From Megalobrama amblycephala (Eukaryota > Chordata > Actinopteri > Cypriniformes > Xenocyprididae), in the NCBI RefSeq assembly GCF_018812025.1, contig NC_063052.1, positions 21,953,968 through 22,017,967 on the forward strand: a stretch of DNA of 64,000 nucleotides. The letters are read 5' to 3'. The position numbers and the translations under genes are program-made. Positions 43,043-54,272 of this stretch are shown piece by piece (within the stretch, counting starts at the first letter, position 1; each line of letters begins with the position of its first letter). Below the pieces are notes generated by a model. The model was given only the letters and a program-made list of their open reading frames with translations, did no database searches and had not been told where the DNA came from.

Positions 43043-44083
43043 TGGGGTCATGACATAAGAAATCAAATTTGCTTGATCTTTTGTACCATTAAAATATCCT
43101 GCAAGTTTCAGAGCTTGTCCTCATTATAAACAAAGCATTTATTTAAGCAAGCTCCAAAAATGGCTCATTTGGACATTGGGGGACTTGTGACAACACACTA
43201 GCTAATTCATTTGCAAATGACTGCCTCCAGAACAAGACATTGCACCATATGCTTGATTTTAATGCCGTCCTGGATCACATCAGCGGATTATATGTTTGTT
43301 CAGGGAATTTGACTGCAGATTGTTTTTTAAACAAGGCACAGTACAGCGTTCCTAAAGAAACTTTTGTTGATAGAAGAAGCTGTCAGCTGAATCTGACAGC
43401 AACTACACCATAAATCTCAAGTAAATGATTTCATAATGCTTTGTCTGTAAATGATGGTTTTATATGGATAATGTTTTTAAAACACTTACTCGCTTGGAAT
43501 AGCGTGTGGGCGTTGATGCTGTTTATGCAATGACATTAACCAATCATATCTGACCCTTTACTGACAAGCGTTAAAGGGTTAGTTCACCCAAAAATGAACA
43601 TTTTGTCATTAATTACTCAACCTCATGTCATTCCAAACCTGTAAGACTTTTGTTCATCTTCGGAACACAAATGAAGATATTTTTGATGAAATCTGACAGC
43701 ATTCTGTCCCTCCATACACAACTGTTACGAAGCACGTTTGAGCTTCAGGAAGAGGTTTGTTCACGGTTTGTTTGCTTATCAATGTTTATATGTGAATAAA
43801 AGCCCTAAATTAAATCTGTTCGTCATATACAGCAATCGAGTTTCTTCAGACAAATTGGACTAAACCGCTCAATTCATATGGATTAGTTTTATGATCTCTT
43901 TATGAAGCATCAAAGTTCTGCTTCAAAAAGATCTTCATTTGTGTTCTGAAGATGAACGTTGGTCTTATGGGTTTGGAACGACGGATTATTCCGTTTGTTC
44001 TTTTTTTGTGTGCAAAAAAACATTAACATTATAGGTGAACCTAGAAGAACATATTAAAATAAAAAAACCATGTCATAACCCCT
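43043..44083. mobile_element. TTAA element, GGGGTCATGACAT family
   Basis: The left end TGGGGTCATGACAT and right end ATGTCATAACCCCT are inverted with one internal mismatch and a terminal T/A difference. TTAA lies at 43039-43042 and 44084-44087. 1,041 bases, but about 410 of these (43575-43982) are a later insertion. No coding sequence. Confidence 0.78.
43575..43982. mobile_element. Nested AGGGTTAGTTCACCC element
   Basis: The left arm AGGGTTAGTTCACCCAAAAA is preceded by TTAA (43571-43574). The right arm pairs up to GGGTTTGGAACGAC and then stops, so the last 50 or so bases are missing. Paired internal motifs TTCATCTTCGGAACACAAAT / TGTGTTCTGAAGATGAACG confirm the fold-back structure. Confidence 0.7.
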
Positions 44084-44087
44084 TTAA

Positions 44088-44862
44088 TGACTCGTATTTG
44101 TTATATATTTCTACATTACTACAGTGTAAAATGTGTGTGTGTGCTTGCCTGACATGAGCATTGAATGTGCATAATGTTTCATCCAATTCATAATATGTCA
44201 GCTGCATTATAAGCACATTTCACTGGCCTAGATTGCAGAGAAAGAGTGAGAGAGCTGAAGTGAGAAAATAGACAGGGATTGTGGGGGCTTGTGGGAGGCT
44301 GCAGGGACTGGCTGTCACTGGTTGAGAACACATTTGTGGTGTATGTTGTGTGGTTATTGATGTAGTTCCCTAGCACCAGGGATCTGCCCACAGCACCCCT
44401 CATGTACTCTACGAGAGCTGCCTCTCATCGCGATTACATCAGTCTCTCAAGACTTGGAGGGATGAATACATCGAACATGGACAAATAATGCATGCTCACT
44501 TAGCTATATAGACAAATACACGTGTACACACCTGAGCATACATCATAATCTCTACGGGCTCAGTTGCTGAGCCAGAGCGAAACTATTTGTATACGTGCAC
44601 ACCTGCACAAATACACAAAACACAGCTCAGTTTTAGTAGTCCATATTGACTGTGATGCAATTTATAACTTTCATGGAGGTTCTTTGTTAACCAGACCAGA
44701 TTTTGAGTGTTTAATTTCTGAAGATATACTGATCAACTTGCAGCTATATTGTTTTAAAATTGAATATTTTTAATATACTGACTATTTTTCCCAATTTAAA
44801 AATTAGTTTTATTAATTTAAATTTGTATTTGTGAAACTGAAACTTTAATATATATTACAGTC
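44088..44862. other. Gene-free spacer
   Basis: No recognised repeat or exon. Frames at 44188-44403 and 44564-44773 have no domain. Confidence 0.4.
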
Positions 44863-45083
44863 AAAAGTTGGAGCCAGTAAGATTTTTTATTTTTAATGTT
44901 TTTGAAAGAAGTCTCTTATGCTCACCAAGGCTGTATTTATTTGACTAAGAATACTGCAAAAGTAATATTGTGAAATGTTATTACAATTCAATTTTAATAT
45001 ATTTTAAAATGTAACTTATTCCTGTGATGGCAAGGCTGAATTTTCAGCAGCCTTTATTCCAGTCTTCAGTGTCATATAATTCT
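44863..45083 (+). mobile_element. Partial copy of the CAAAAGTTTGG family
   Basis: Starts ACAGTCAAAAGTTGGAGCCA and continues GCTCACCAAGGCTGTATTTA, CTGTGATGGCAAGGCTGAAT, CAGTCTTCAGTGTCATATAA, colinear with the left arm of 12789-13722. Truncated on the right where a different repeat begins. Confidence 0.65.
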
Positions 45084-45086
45084 AAA

Positions 45087-45210
45087 GCCCTGGGTATACT
45101 TCATTTTTTTTTTTATGCGTACGCTAGTGTACGCGCACAGTTGAACGCACAGCCTTTCGTTTGACTCGTACGCACACACAGGCGTTCGACGCATGCGCAG
45201 TTTTGAGCAT
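45087..45210 (+). mobile_element. Left terminus of a CCCTGGGTATACTTCAT element
   Basis: GCCCTGGGTATACTTCATTT and then TGCGTACGCTAGTGTACGCG match in inverse orientation the fragment at 62200-62279. Only one end is present here. The acg-rich interior with GACTCGTACGCAC suggests a hAT-like non-coding repeat. Confidence 0.45.
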
Positions 45211-45299
45211 CTTTGAACATCCTTGTATTCTTTCATGCTAGAGTTGTACAAATGAGGGTACTTTCCAAACTCTTCACTCAGTTTTTCGTCTATGTGGGC

Positions 45300-45567
45300 C
45301 TCCATTGTCGCTGTAGCTTGCATGTGTTCTGGGCTGCGTTCCACTCCACTTTTAGACACGCAATCACAAACTTCCCTAAGCACTTCCCCTAGGGGCAATC
45401 CCTGCCGCCATTTTGAAGTGCGTTCCACTTCGTGTAGTGGACGAGGGAAGTATTTATGGACAGACCCTCACTTCCTCCATTCTGACAGAGGGAGCGAGTC
45501 TACTTCATATGTACACTTCAGACAGCTCCATATACCACAATGCAACACGATTGTAACGCCACCACAT
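45300..45567. mobile_element. GGGCTGCGTTCCACTCC repeat fragment
   Basis: GGGCTGCGTTCCACTCCACT through CCTGCCGCCATTTTGAAGTG and GTTCCACTTCGTGTAGTGGA is a recognisable fish DNA-transposon motif set with internal inverted stretches. The 118-codon minus frame (45072-45428) and 95-codon plus frame (45292-45579) cross repeat junctions and are rejected as genes. Confidence 0.4.
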
Positions 45568-45571
45568 TTAA

Positions 45572-45963
45572 AGGATTAGTTCACTTTCAAATGAAAATTG
45601 CCCCAAGCTTTACTCGCTCTCAAGCCATCCTAGGTGTATATGACTTTCTTCTTTCTGATGTACACAATCGGAGATATATTCATAAATATTCTGATACATC
45701 CAAGCTTTATAATGGCAGTGAGCGAAACCAGTGTGTATGAGCTGAAGAAAGTGCTTAATAAAGTTAATAAAGTGCATAATAAAGTTATGAAGTAAAATAT
45801 CTACCGCCTTCCATATTCAACTTACAAAGAAAGTGTAAAACTCTCGCAGTTCAAAAACACTACGCTACGTCCTACTCCTTCCCTATTCAACTTACAGAAA
45901 AAGCTTAACTGACGCGATGCCAGTTTACACTTTCTTTGTAAGTTGAATACGGAAGGCGGTCTG
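45572..45963. mobile_element. TTAA element, AGGATTAGTTCAC family, copy 2 (partial)
   Basis: Left end AGGATTAGTTCACTTTCAAA after TTAA (45568-45571); colinear with 40392 onward (CAAGCCATCCTAGGTGTATA). Inner inverted motifs CAACTTACAAAGAAAGTGTA / TACACTTTCTTTGTAAGTTG are retained, but the right terminus is absent. Confidence 0.72.
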
Positions 45964-48330
45964 TTTTTTTTAAACATATTTTTTGTATAAATGTCTTTAT
46001 TGTCACTTTTGATCAATTCTATTATCCTTGCTGTTAAAACCATATTGATTGATTTAAAAATAATAATCTGACCTTAATTATTACTAAATTTCAGTCCATG
46101 CAGAACATTCTGTACAATAACCCCTTTTGTGTTCCACAGAAGAACAAGAAAAGTGTTTGTAACTGTTTGTGATTTAGAACTATTGCTTCACTATTTGAAA
46201 TCCAGAGTCAGACTGAAACCATAGTGTAATATAAAGCAGCAGAGCAGTTGCATGACTTCACAGTTCTACTCCTTTTTGAACTCAATCACTGCTTTCTGTG
46301 TTTGTCCAGAGAAATGTAGAGGGCGGGAAGCGATGCCCTAGTTTATGGAGCACCTGAGCAACAATGTAGGATCAGACCTTACCAACAGGAGAAAGAAACT
46401 GCTCAACAGAGAGCAATTCCTTTGCTTCTAATTTGCAGCTTCCTTGTGATGTTGAAGTGCGATGTCAGACGCAGGACTCCTAATCACACTCTCTTATTAT
46501 GTTTACGTTGAACTTGCAAGTGTTTTATGTAAATGCAAGTTTTTGATGTGCGTGTGCGTGTCCTCATGCCACAGGACTCCAATTAAACATGGACTCTCAG
46601 TGGAGATAATTAGGAAGATGTTACATCTCAATATAGCCACCAATGAACCACAAATGATCTCTGTACAACACCCTTATAACCAACAACATTCAGCTCATTT
46701 ATGCACACCAGTGTGTTTACACATTCCTCACGGAGAAGTCAGCATTTTCACCTTGTTTTTGTTCATCAGTGCTTTTGTTTGCAAGCTTTGTGTCTTGTAG
46801 AATTGTTGATTTGGTTCGACATTTCAAACAAAGTGAACATGATGTTTGCAGTGTGGTTTGTTCTTGGAACACTGCGAGTTTAAATTTCGGAAAGTATTAG
46901 AAAATCTGTTCTATTTATTAAACCATGCGAAAGAAAATGCATGATTGTATTAAGATAATGAGTTACATTTTTTATGGGAATTGAATTACAATAGCAACCA
47001 CATTTTTCTTGTTCTTTGAAAATAACTGCTACACAGGGGACTTGTGATGTTGCGTTGCCCAAACCTGATTTGTATACGGTGCAACTCCAAATAAGCAGCA
47101 TGCACAAATGGGAATTACAAGAACCAGAACTTAAAATTAATTCACCATCTGGCAGCCACAAAATCTAATCCCGCTCTCCGCATTTTTTCCTGTGGCTGAG
47201 AAAGATCTGGTGTATTTGTCAAAGTAAGGTGATGATATACAAAACCTTAATAAATACTGCCATTATTGTAATACAGTCGATAGTTCTTTTTCTTGGGGCG
47301 CAACAGATTTTGAAGAGAAACTGACTCACTTGTCGATCCATCCATTTTCAAGCCCAAATTAGAATCAGAAAACTGTGTGTGAAAAGTTAGATAGCTTTTC
47401 TTTGCTTTGCTTGCAGCACTGAAACACCAATTTCCCTTTCAAGCTTGATACTTTGACCTTTCTTTTCAATGACCCCTTGCCCCTTTTTCTTTTTGCCTTT
47501 TTTTTTTCCAAAGAGAATGTACAGTGAATGTACCTTCCCCGCAGCAAACTATTTTTTTTAACTTCCTGTCCTCTCCATGGGGTACAGTTAGAGCCCTACT
47601 CTCAGTAAGTAATAAGAAGCCAAAGCCTGGAACATGAAGCTGTCTTACTGCTGGGAAGAATGACAATTACATCTTTGGTTGTAACCTATGCATGTGTGTG
47701 CCAACAGTAAATGTTTACAAAGCTTTGATTGAATTTAACAGGGGTAACTGTAATGCATAAATTATATTAATGCACTGCTTCTCAAATACATTCAGACCTC
47801 GAAAGAGTAATATCATTAAAAAAGGAATAACAGTATCCAGCCAAATACTTGAAATGATATAAAACTCATTACAAATTTACAATGTCCTGACATTTACAAT
47901 CACTCTAGCTTGATTGTGAAGAGCTGTTTGTTACAACTGCCCTCAGTTTCCCATACTCTGCATTTATCTTATTGGTAGCCAAAGCAGACACTAGAACATG
48001 ATAGGGAACAGGATCAGAAAGCAAAGCAGGTTGGTTTTACAGATTCCTATTCCATCCTGTTGGACCCCAAGGGGTAGCCATGCCTAATCAAAAATGACTG
48101 CTGCATCATCCTGTTGTAACTGATTGCATAAATAGCCTCATAATTGAACAGTACTTGAGTGATAATATATTTCATATACTGAATATACATTGAATATAAT
48201 GTTGCATTTCTGTGTTTGTAAGCTTTCTGTTGTTGATTGAACATCATTATCGATTATGAATAGGCAATATGGTATTATGTCCATATTGCCAACTACGATG
48301 AACAGATGGTTCTCAACATGATGTTTTTCA
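45964..48330. other. Unique gene-free region
   Basis: No exon is supported. 112- and 93-codon frames (46462-46800 plus strand; 46880-47161 minus strand) lack recognisable motifs and have no splice or promoter support that I can see. A short T-run lies at 47501-47509. Confidence 0.4.
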
Positions 48331-49332
48331 AAAGGGCCCCTTTTCACAAAATGTCTCTGGTGTTCCCAGAATGTGTCTGTGAAGTTTCAGCTCAAAATAC
48401 CCCACAGATCATTTATTATAGATTGTCAAATTTGCCCCTATTTGGGTGTGAGCAAAAACACGCCGTTTTTGTGTGTCCCTTTAAATTCAAATTAGCTGCG
48501 GCTCCCGACCCCTTTCCAGAAGAGGGCGGAGCTTTAACAGCTCGTGCTTTGGATACTCAACAACAACAAAACTGGAGAATCTCACACAGCCAAAATGACG
48601 ATTGTCAGTAGCGGTGTTCAGCTTCACATTAACTGGAGTCAGATATTGATGGAGAGACTCAGTGGATAAATGTGCTGGCCTTTGCAAATAAACATAGCTT
48701 TTTTAATGTCTTATCTTTATAGAAAACGTACACAGTTTTTCAAACCAATCACCTTTTACACTGTTCTTTACAAATGTGTGGTTATACAGACAACAGTAGC
48801 TTTAGCAGCATATGTTGTGGAACTGGCTAACAGGTGCATTGAAGGAAATGGCGATTTGCTCAAAAATCATAAAAAATAAACAGTGTAACAGTTACTTCTT
48901 CTGGAGGTGAAGCTGTGAACAGTTGGTACAGATCCATCCTTGAGTAACAATGTTTTAGCAAAGCCTGCCTTGTATTGCCCTTCGTTCACAAAGCAGTCTG
49001 GAATGATTTGCGCAGAAATTGGACAAATTTAGGTATATTTTGGGGTGCATTACCTTCAAAAATAAAACTAATCCACTACATCCAACAACAGAACACCGGG
49101 ATTGCTTATGAGACATTGTTGCTACAGCTGCTCGAGCTCGGAGTAAATGGCAGACCAGTGTGACATCATACTGCTCAGAGAATCAAACAGCATGTCTAAT
49201 GAGACTGCTTTGGTTTAATACATAATAAAAAAAGGAGCGGGTGGATTTTTATCATTGTAGGGTGGTTGTGTTCACACACTGCCAAAACACTATGTCCAAA
49301 CACCATGTAAAAGTGGATTTTTTATAATTAAG
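48331..49332. mobile_element. TTAA-type element, AGGGGACC family, copy 2 (interrupted)
   Basis: From AAAGGGCCCCTTTTCACAAA the sequence follows 30444 onward (AATGTGTCTGTGAAGTTTCA, GTGAGCAAAAACACGC, AGAGGGCGGAGCTTTAACAG). It is longer than copy 1 and ends at ATAATTAAG, just where the gypsy LTR begins. The expected GGACCCCT terminus and TTAA are therefore cut off by the LTR insertion. The left terminus has also decayed. Confidence 0.65.
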
Positions 49333-49337
49333 AACAT

Positions 49338-49667
49338 TGTAACACAGTTCGTAGATATGGGAAGAAGGAGGCGGGAACCGGCGAACGTTCAACATACTTT
49401 AATATAAAATAAACAAAGAACAAAATGAAAGTAATGCTGGCAGACCCTCGTGGACATCTGCCGGCCACACAAACATAATAAAACATAACGTAAAGTCCAG
49501 GCCTGGTCCTCTCTCGTCCTTCACTGTCGTCGCTCCTCCATTTATGCTCCCGGAGCTCCTCCGTGAGAGACTCAAGGCCGGTGCGCCTCGCAGGTGATGC
49601 TCGTTATCACTTGCGTCACCGGCCTCGTGCCATTCCCTCACGGCTCTCGTCTGCCCTGCTCGTCACA
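49338..49667 (-). mobile_element. 3' LTR of a Ty3/gypsy element
   Basis: On the minus strand it starts TGTGACGAG and ends GTTACA, homologous to the solo LTR 8915-9247 over its whole length (330 versus 333 bases). The base after its end on the minus strand begins ATGTT (49333-49337 as AACAT), the same pentamer that flanks the solo LTR. Internal element sequence, including a purine-rich tract, lies directly upstream, so this is a 3' LTR. Confidence 0.82.
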
Positions 49668-50075
49668 TACCCCCATCGCCCCTCGCAGGCCGGGGGGTAC
49701 TCCCGCGACTGTGCTTACTCCCTGTCTCGGCGGCCGCAGCACCTGGGAGTAAGGACAGACGAGACGAGAGAAAGGAGACGGAAGCAAGGGGAGCGACAGG
49801 ACGAGAGAGGGGAGAGAGGAAAAAGAGAAAAAAAAATTCTGGGTCCGGCTCCCAGACACACTGCCGCTCGGTCCTCAGCCAGCCGAGAGGCTCTTCCTCG
49901 CAGTGCCATGCGATGGCACTGGACACTCGGTGGACGGCCCAATCCTCGACCACCTCCTGGCGGCCAGCGATGGCTCCTCCGGTTGAGGGCAGCAGGCTCC
50001 GGCCCACGGCGGACGACGGCACTCCTCCGCTCCCTCCAGGATGGCAGCCACCCTACCTCGTCCCAGGAGCACAAA
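49668..50075 (-). mobile_element. Internal 3' region of the same gypsy element
   Basis: GC-rich sequence directly 5' (minus strand) of the LTR, ending in a GGGGCGATGGGGGTA polypurine-type tract where plus-strand DNA synthesis would start. Minus-strand frames of 65-119 codons (49663-50074) rich in Pro, Gly and Arg fit the low-complexity end of pol. No reverse transcriptase, RNase H or integrase core is present, so the element is truncated near 50075. The 199-codon plus-strand frame is an antisense effect of high GC. Confidence 0.6.
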
Positions 50076-50646
50076 AATCTTTCAGGAAATCACTTGGCAG
50101 TGTATCTGTTGCCAAAACACAAGTTCGCTCCTTTGCACACACATTTTTTTAAAAATATTTGATGAAATGTGTCAGTAATTTTGCTATCACTAGTGCACAG
50201 TTATGGTGGCACCTTAAATAAGTTTTAAATTATTTAAGAGACCAAACTTCTCAGAGATGTTTTTTTACCATGCCGACTATCAGTACACACAAAACATGCT
50301 CTACAAGAAGTTGCGTCTAATTTGTTTGACAATTAAGCCTCTTTTATATGCCACTCAACTAAAAATGTCAAACTCGCTAACCCACCAATAGGACTACAAA
50401 ATAAATAATAAATAAAAAGTAGGGAAATTTATAGTAACGCAGGGAGGAAAATATAGCATTTAAAAGGAGAAATGCAAGTAAAATATGTGGTATGCAGCCT
50501 GTCATCAGCCACGACGCCAACATCTACTCTAGCTGCTCAACAATTCACACAGGTTTTATAGTCTTTCTGCAGAGCTGCTCACAGTGATCAACAGATTAGT
50601 CTAATTGGTACAGAAAAGAGGTGAGTGCAGAGTAATGTAGACTGAT
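50076..50646. other. Gene-free spacer
   Basis: No recognised feature; mildly AT-rich. Confidence 0.4.
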
Positions 50647-51118
50647 CTGGAGCTGTATTCAAAAAACATTTTATCTTAGCACTAAGACTTCTAAATAGAA
50701 GTAAAAGTTCTTAGCAAAGGGTTTTCTCTTAAAACTTATTCACAAAGCTGCTGAGACAAAACTTTTCTAAGGAATAGAGAAAGACAAAGCTAAGAAAAAG
50801 GGCGGGGTTGACCTCATTGCTATGGATGATGTCAACACGCTTACTAACTATGCCCACAGTGATTGGCTGTTAGGGGAGTCTCTTGTCAGTGATTTATTCA
50901 TAGAAATTTAGTTGAAAAAGGTATCATGTTGCCATATTCAAATAAAGATTTTAAAATGTAGGCTAAGTGTTAATTAAACAAGTATATGTTCAGCTAATTG
51001 TCAGCCTCTTACATGTTTGCATCTCAAGAGATTGCAGAATTCAAGCGACAAATGAAGTTTTATTAACAAAGTTCGGTAGGAGCACGTTCAAATGGTCTAT
51101 CTAATCAGCTCGAGAGGA

Positions 51119-51121
<3 letters not shown>

Positions 51122-51195
<74 letters not shown>
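51122..51195. repeat. (TA)n microsatellite, about 74 bases
   Basis: Uninterrupted alternating AT from 51122 to 51195, directly at the 3' side of the minus-strand SINE. It can extrude a cruciform and is likely to vary in length. It yields spurious IYIY-rich frames on both strands. Confidence 0.97.
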
Positions 51196-51201
<6 letters not shown>

Positions 51202-51320
51202 TTGGGCTAAATTCCAAGCTTGGCACCTCCCCTCGGACAGCATGGGATCAGAAAGGGTCCACGAGCCAGAATTCGAACTTGGGTCACCCAAGCTGCCCAC
51301 ATAGCTATCGGCAACGACGA
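51196..51320 (-). mobile_element. tRNA-derived SINE with (TA)n tail
   Basis: On the minus strand: GTTGCCGATAGCTATGTGGG (box A region, complement of about 51294-51313), then a good box B GTTCGAATTCTGG (complement of 51266-51278). A body CTCGTGGACCCTTTCTGATC follows, and the 3' end at 51196 runs into (TA)n. This order is that of a tRNA-derived SINE common in cyprinids. Non-coding. Confidence 0.7.
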
Positions 51321-51731
51321 CTGGATATTATTTTCAACTTGACCGCAATGTTTTATTCTCCATCATTCAATACATTTTGCCTGTACATAAATTAACCTTT
51401 ATGTTATGCCATCGTAGATTAAAATCTAAAAAATTAAATTATTTATTGCATTTATGAAGAAAAGGCTCAGCACCCAAGGTTCTATCGCCTATTACCTCAA
51501 AGGTGTACAGTGTCATTGGGCGGATTGCTGAGGCAGATTGCCGGCAACAACCATTTTAGGATTGTTTGTGATTTGGTCTTAGTGACTTAGTCCTCTTGAC
51601 TACTCCTAACTTTTCACAGATTTAGGAGTTAGTTTTAGCGCTAAAATGCATTGTGAAATACTCTTAGAGCAAAAATTTTGAGTCCTAAATTTAGGACTGA
51701 CACACCCATTAATTTTAAGAGTTTCTCTTAA

Positions 51732-52325
51732 AGGTGCTAAAGAGGATGTTTTGTTTTATACATTTTTGCAATATTACTTGAAACTGTCTTTACTAACTGA
51801 TAAAAGACTATTTATTAGGTGCACTGAAAGGAATAATATTAATATACATCATCTGTGCACGAGGTAGGGCCTTAAAAACATCAGCCAATCGTTTACGCGA
51901 TCATCGCGTAAATGATTGGCCCTCTGGCTTGTCAATTACTGCCGTGACGTTTCTTGTGAGAGACGTGCGCGGATTGGCCCTCTGGCTTGTCAATCACTGC
52001 CATGACGTTCCTTGTGAGAGACGAGCGCGGCTGCACGCTCCAGTAACTTTCCACACTCCACAGGCGCCGCATGCAATGTTTTTGTCAGGAGACAGGAGTA
52101 ACAACTGCAGATTATGAGTTACCTGCAGTGAGTCCGACATAATGAATCCACTAACACGACAGAGCGAATGCCGGTGGTAAACACTCGTGTTCCAATACGA
52201 GTTTTTACGAGTTTTGGGAGGCATTCCTTCGAAGGAGGGGGGTTGTTCTTACGCATGCGCTCATTTCAAAAACTCAGTAACAGTCTTTGGATTCTCAGTC
52301 GATGAAAAGATCCTCTTTAGCACCT
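51732..52325. mobile_element. TTAA element, AGGTGCTAAAGAGGAT family
   Basis: Perfect 16-bp inverted ends, AGGTGCTAAAGAGGAT and its complement. TTAA is at 51728-51731 and 52326-52329. 594 bases. Internally a 50-60 base segment (GATTGGCCCTCTGGCTTGTC) is present twice in tandem (about 51914 and 51972). Non-coding. Confidence 0.9.
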
Positions 52326-52395
52326 TTAAATCAGCAAGTTAGGAGTTACTTTCAGCCTTGAGATGTTTTGTGAATATGGCCCCAGGTCTCCAACC

Positions 52396-53540
52396 TCTCA
52401 CCACTTACTACTACCTCTCATGCGTGTAGTAAATCCCCAAGAGAGATGCAGGATGCATAGTAAAAGATGAAATAGACTTTAATAAAACACAAAGAGCAAT
52501 AACACTACACAAGCTCATTAAATGTTAACATAAGATAAAGAACGGAGAAAAAAGGAGGGCTTAAATACACATGGGAAGATCATTAACAGAACACAGAACA
52601 GGTGAGACACTTATCAGGATCCATGGCAACTAATGAAAGAACTAGAACTCAGGCAAATGGTGACAGTAGCCAGGTTTCCATCCAAGGATTTTTTTGCAAA
52701 AAAAGATTTAGCGCTTCAAAATGTTTAGCGATATAGCTGATGGAAATGTCGATAAAATTTCTCAAATGTCGACAATATCTTTTTTCCATTTATCTTTAGC
52801 GTATAAATTCTATGTCGATACTTCAAAATGTCGAAAAAATTGGTTCATCTGTTTCCCTGTTCAAAGATGCATCACAAAGGTAAGGAAAATCTCTGACAAA
52901 AATAAGCAGGGTTTCTGTCAAATTAAGGAAGAATGTTGGAGTTTTCAACGCGGACAAAAAGGAAGGTAAAATAAAATACAGAAATGTTACTTGTTATCTG
53001 AATATATAAAATTGTGAGTCTGTTTCGATTTCATGATCAAGAGCAGATTTTTTTAGCGATATAAGAAAACTTTTTTGACAATGCATTTTTTAGGGATGAC
53101 GTCATCACGCACACTATTTTATAATTAAAAGGCCTACTGGATGGAAACAGCCTCGAGGCAGCAAATTTCGCAAATATTTTGTTTTCTTTGTCGATAACAA
53201 AACATTGTGAACACTGGATGGAAACTTGGCTAATGACAACAAACAAACAGAACAGAAGAAGGCATCAAGGAACCAGAGGATGACCCAGAGCCATGACAGG
53301 ATGAAGGCCCATTGTGGAACTGACAGAGGGAGCTGCCAGACTGGAGACAGGAGCCCGACTGAGAGAGGTGTAAACATGACTAGAGGGGACCCAGGTGTAG
53401 GCAAGGAGACGTAGAGCCAGGGAGACAGTGAAGGCCTGGAGGACCACGTCGGAGCTGCAGACGGGCTTGGCCTAGGTGGAGGCGTGGGCTTGGCAGACCG
53501 GAGACGGTGGGAGTGAGGACAATGGAGGAACCAGAGGGAT
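52396..53540 (-). mobile_element. Probable LTR retrotransposon 3' fragment (antisense)
   Basis: On the minus strand 52430-52560 reads ...TTTGTGTTTTATTAAAGTCT..., a polyadenylation-type context, followed by a CTCTCTTGGGGATTTACTAC terminus. 53235-53540 is Gly/Pro-codon-rich with GACAGAGGGAGCTGCCAGAC and GACCACGTCGGAGCTGCAGA motifs like the low-complexity end of fish LTR elements. No core enzyme domain is seen. Ends and family are uncertain. Confidence 0.35.
52669..53230. mobile_element. TA-flanked element with GCCAGGTTTCCATCCA ends
   Basis: The left end GCCAGGTTTCCATCCA and right end TGGATGGAAACTTGGC are inverted with one mismatch, and TA lies on each side (52667-52668, 53231-53232). An extra inner GGATGGAAAC occurs at about 53132. 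The interior is rich in GCGATAT / TTTAGCG motifs. A non-autonomous element within the LTR-like fragment. Confidence 0.65.
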
Positions 53541-53541
53541 T

Positions 53542-53860
53542 TCTATTTTAAGATATTTTAAAATGTAATTTATAACTGTGATGGCAAAGCTGAAGTTTCA
53601 GCAGCCATTACTCCAGTCTTCAGTGTCACATGATACTTCTAATGTGCTGATTTGATGCTAAAAAAACATACTTATTGAGCTGCTTAATATTTATATTCTT
53701 TTTTTCAATGAAAATAAATTTTTCTTTGATGAATAGAAAGTTCATTTATTTGAAATAGAAATCTTTTGTAACATTATAGCTTTATTTACTGTCACTTTTG
53801 ATAAATGTAATGAATCCTTGCTAAATAAAAGTATTAATTTCCTTCAAAAAAGAAAGAAAA
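53542..53860 (+). mobile_element. Partial copy of the CAAAAGTTTGG family
   Basis: Matches the interior and right part of the family at 12789-13722: CTGTGATGGCAAAGCTGAAG, CAGTCTTCAGTGTCACATGA, TTGATGAATAGAAAGTTCAT, TAAAAGTATTAATTTCCTTC. The left terminus is missing. Confidence 0.65.
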
Positions 53861-54194
53861 AAACTTGCTTTCAAGCTAACCTTGCTTTGAATGTTAGTGC
53901 AACACAAAATTAAACATTTTGATATGATTAATTTGGGTATGTTAACTTAGCAGGCTAATCAGTTTGTAAGTGGAAAAGTTTTCAAATAACATTTTCTGGT
54001 TTTAGGTTCCAATATTGTGAATATTTTAAACTAAAAACTAGAGAAATGTTTAATTTAATCATTTGCTGAGTCATTCATTGAAGTATTTTCCTAAACGGTA
54101 ACTAAAACAGCCAATGAACTCACTTTGGGAGCCAAAGTGGATAGGATTTTGCCAGGGGGCGTTGAAATATGATTCAAAACTGTATCTCCCACAT
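53861..54194. other. Gene-free spacer
   Basis: AT-rich; nothing recognised apart from the downstream body of the SINE that follows (about 54120-54194, read on the minus strand). Confidence 0.35.
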
Positions 54195-54272
54195 GAGCAC
54201 CGCAGCTCAAACCATTTGGAGCACATGCTAATCACTAGACCACGGCGCCAACTAGTGTTCCTGTTGGCACCT
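54195..54272 (-). mobile_element. tRNA-derived SINE head
   Basis: On the minus strand GGCGCCGTGGTCTAGTGATT then AGCATGTGCTCC is a typical SINE box A (TGGTCTAGTGATTAGC, complement of 54229-54244), followed by a degenerate box B GGTTTGAGCTGCGG. The acceptor stem is not closed. The downstream body may extend to about 54120. Several teleost SINEs share this head; no family is named. Confidence 0.6.

Larger units (their letters stand above)
50647..52385. mobile_element. DNA element with CTGGxGCxxTATTC ends, twice invaded
   Basis: The left end CTGGAGCTGTATTCAAAAAA and right end GTGAATATGGCCCCAG are imperfect inverted repeats, and further pairing occurs inside (TTAGGAGTTAGTTTTAGCGC / the left ACATTTTATCTTAGCACTAA). 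The interior holds a SINE with a long (TA)n and a complete TTAA element. No transposase and no clear target duplication; superfamily undetermined. Confidence 0.6.

Noticed and set aside
45072..45579. 118- and 95-codon frames on opposite strands
   Set aside because: Both cross junctions between different repeats.
49563..50162. 199-codon plus-strand open frame
   Set aside because: Antisense to a GC-rich gypsy 3' region and LTR; Arg/Pro/Ser-rich composition is expected from GC-rich DNA with few stop codons.
51092..51304. IYIY-rich frames on both strands
   Set aside because: Products of the (TA)n microsatellite.
51914..52030. Tandem repeat as a possible CRISPR-like array
   Set aside because: Only two units without regular spacers, inside a eukaryotic transposon.
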